From: Endobacter medicaginis
GTDB lineage: Bacteria > Pseudomonadota > Alphaproteobacteria > Acetobacterales > Acetobacteraceae
NCBI RefSeq assembly: GCF_014192375.1
Contig: NZ_JACHXV010000010.1
Location: 1 to 64,000, forward strand
Length of the DNA stretch: 64,000 nt
Direction of reading: 5' to 3'
Shown here: positions 63,897 to 64,000 of the stretch, one piece after another
Position numbering within the stretch: position 1 is the first letter of the stretch
Layout: each line of letters begins with the position of its first letter
Notes under the pieces: generated by a model
Told to the model about the DNA's origin: nothing
What the model saw: only the letters and a program-made list of their open reading frames with translations
The model's database searches: none
Made by a program: the position numbers and the translations under genes

Positions 63897-64000
63897 CGGT
63901 GGTGGCGCCGCGGCAGGGGCGCTGCCACCCCCGTATCGGCCGGCGAGTGCATTCCAGCGCCTGCGGTTCGACCACGCCGACGGGGTGATCGACCGCGAGC
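63889..64000 (+). CDS. Start of a gene cut by the right edge
   Basis: An open frame begins with ATG 63889, overlapping the end of the AsmA-like gene by 8 bp, and runs off the window after 37 codons (MADGGGAAAGALPPPYRPAS...). Its overlap and codon use fit translational coupling. Too little is present for a family call. Confidence 0.5.
   Translation, partial: MADGGGAAAGALPPPYRPASAFQRLRFDHADGVIDRE

Overview
The window is about two-thirds GC and densely coded. It looks like a chromosomal segment of a flagellated alphaproteobacterium, most likely Acetobacteraceae (Rhodospirillales). The reasons are an F0 operon with paired b and b' subunits and no F1 genes beside it, flagellin followed by FlaF, the ispH-thrB-rnhA order, a PmtA-like phospholipid N-methyltransferase, and AT-rich palindromic repeats of a kind I associate with this family. 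The genus cannot be fixed from the sequence. Gene functions are inferred from recognisable motifs and family resemblance; no database search was run.

Layout. 1-0.3 kb: promoter and boxA-like leader of what looks like a ribosomal RNA operon running off the left edge. 0.3-5.7 kb: clpB, flaF, flagellin and a DUF1217-like gene. 5.8-7.5 kb: hisC and two small ORFs. 7.5-12.6 kb: a polyol-type ABC transporter operon ending in a short-chain dehydrogenase. 12.7-14.8 kb: YidB-like, DUF2807-like and PmtA-like genes. 15.0-27.3 kb: a near-complete fatty-acid beta-oxidation island (thiolase, FadB, acyl-CoA dehydrogenase, thioesterase, nitronate monooxygenase, MerR regulator, ETF-quinone oxidoreductase, FadL, acyl-CoA ligase). 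Two of its promoters share an 18-bp motif. 27.3-36.4 kb: AI-2E-type transporter, exported amidohydrolase, ispH-thrB-rnhA, a lipoprotein and a large propeller/GGDEF sensor.

36.5-41.4 kb: a tandem glycine riboswitch controlling gcvT-gcvH-gcvP. 41.5-47.2 kb: MFS/MarR with a palindromic operator pair, a divergent LysR/SDR pair with its operator, an exported protein of unknown function, a MAPEG protein and another SDR. 47.2-53.2 kb: an operon under a TPP riboswitch, with a TonB receptor, a ThiY-like binding protein, a DUF72 protein that seems to start at CTG, a frameshifted cytochrome P450 and a small exported protein. 53.2-57.5 kb: a frameshifted DUF5694-like gene, TerC, TenA and a GT39-type glycosyltransferase. 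Three copies of an AT-rich hairpin repeat lie around the last two. 57.5-60.9 kb: a GT2 glycosyltransferase directly behind the ATP synthase F0 genes. 60.9-64 kb: a DUF4142 lipoprotein, an AsmA-like protein and a gene cut by the right edge.

The most notable themes are thiamine-precursor salvage (TPP riboswitch, TonB receptor, ThiY and TenA, without the usual permease and ATPase), the shared motif in the beta-oxidation island, and the hairpin repeat family, one copy of which supplies the N-terminal codons of a membrane glycosyltransferase. No CRISPR array, prophage, transposase or tRNA gene was seen.
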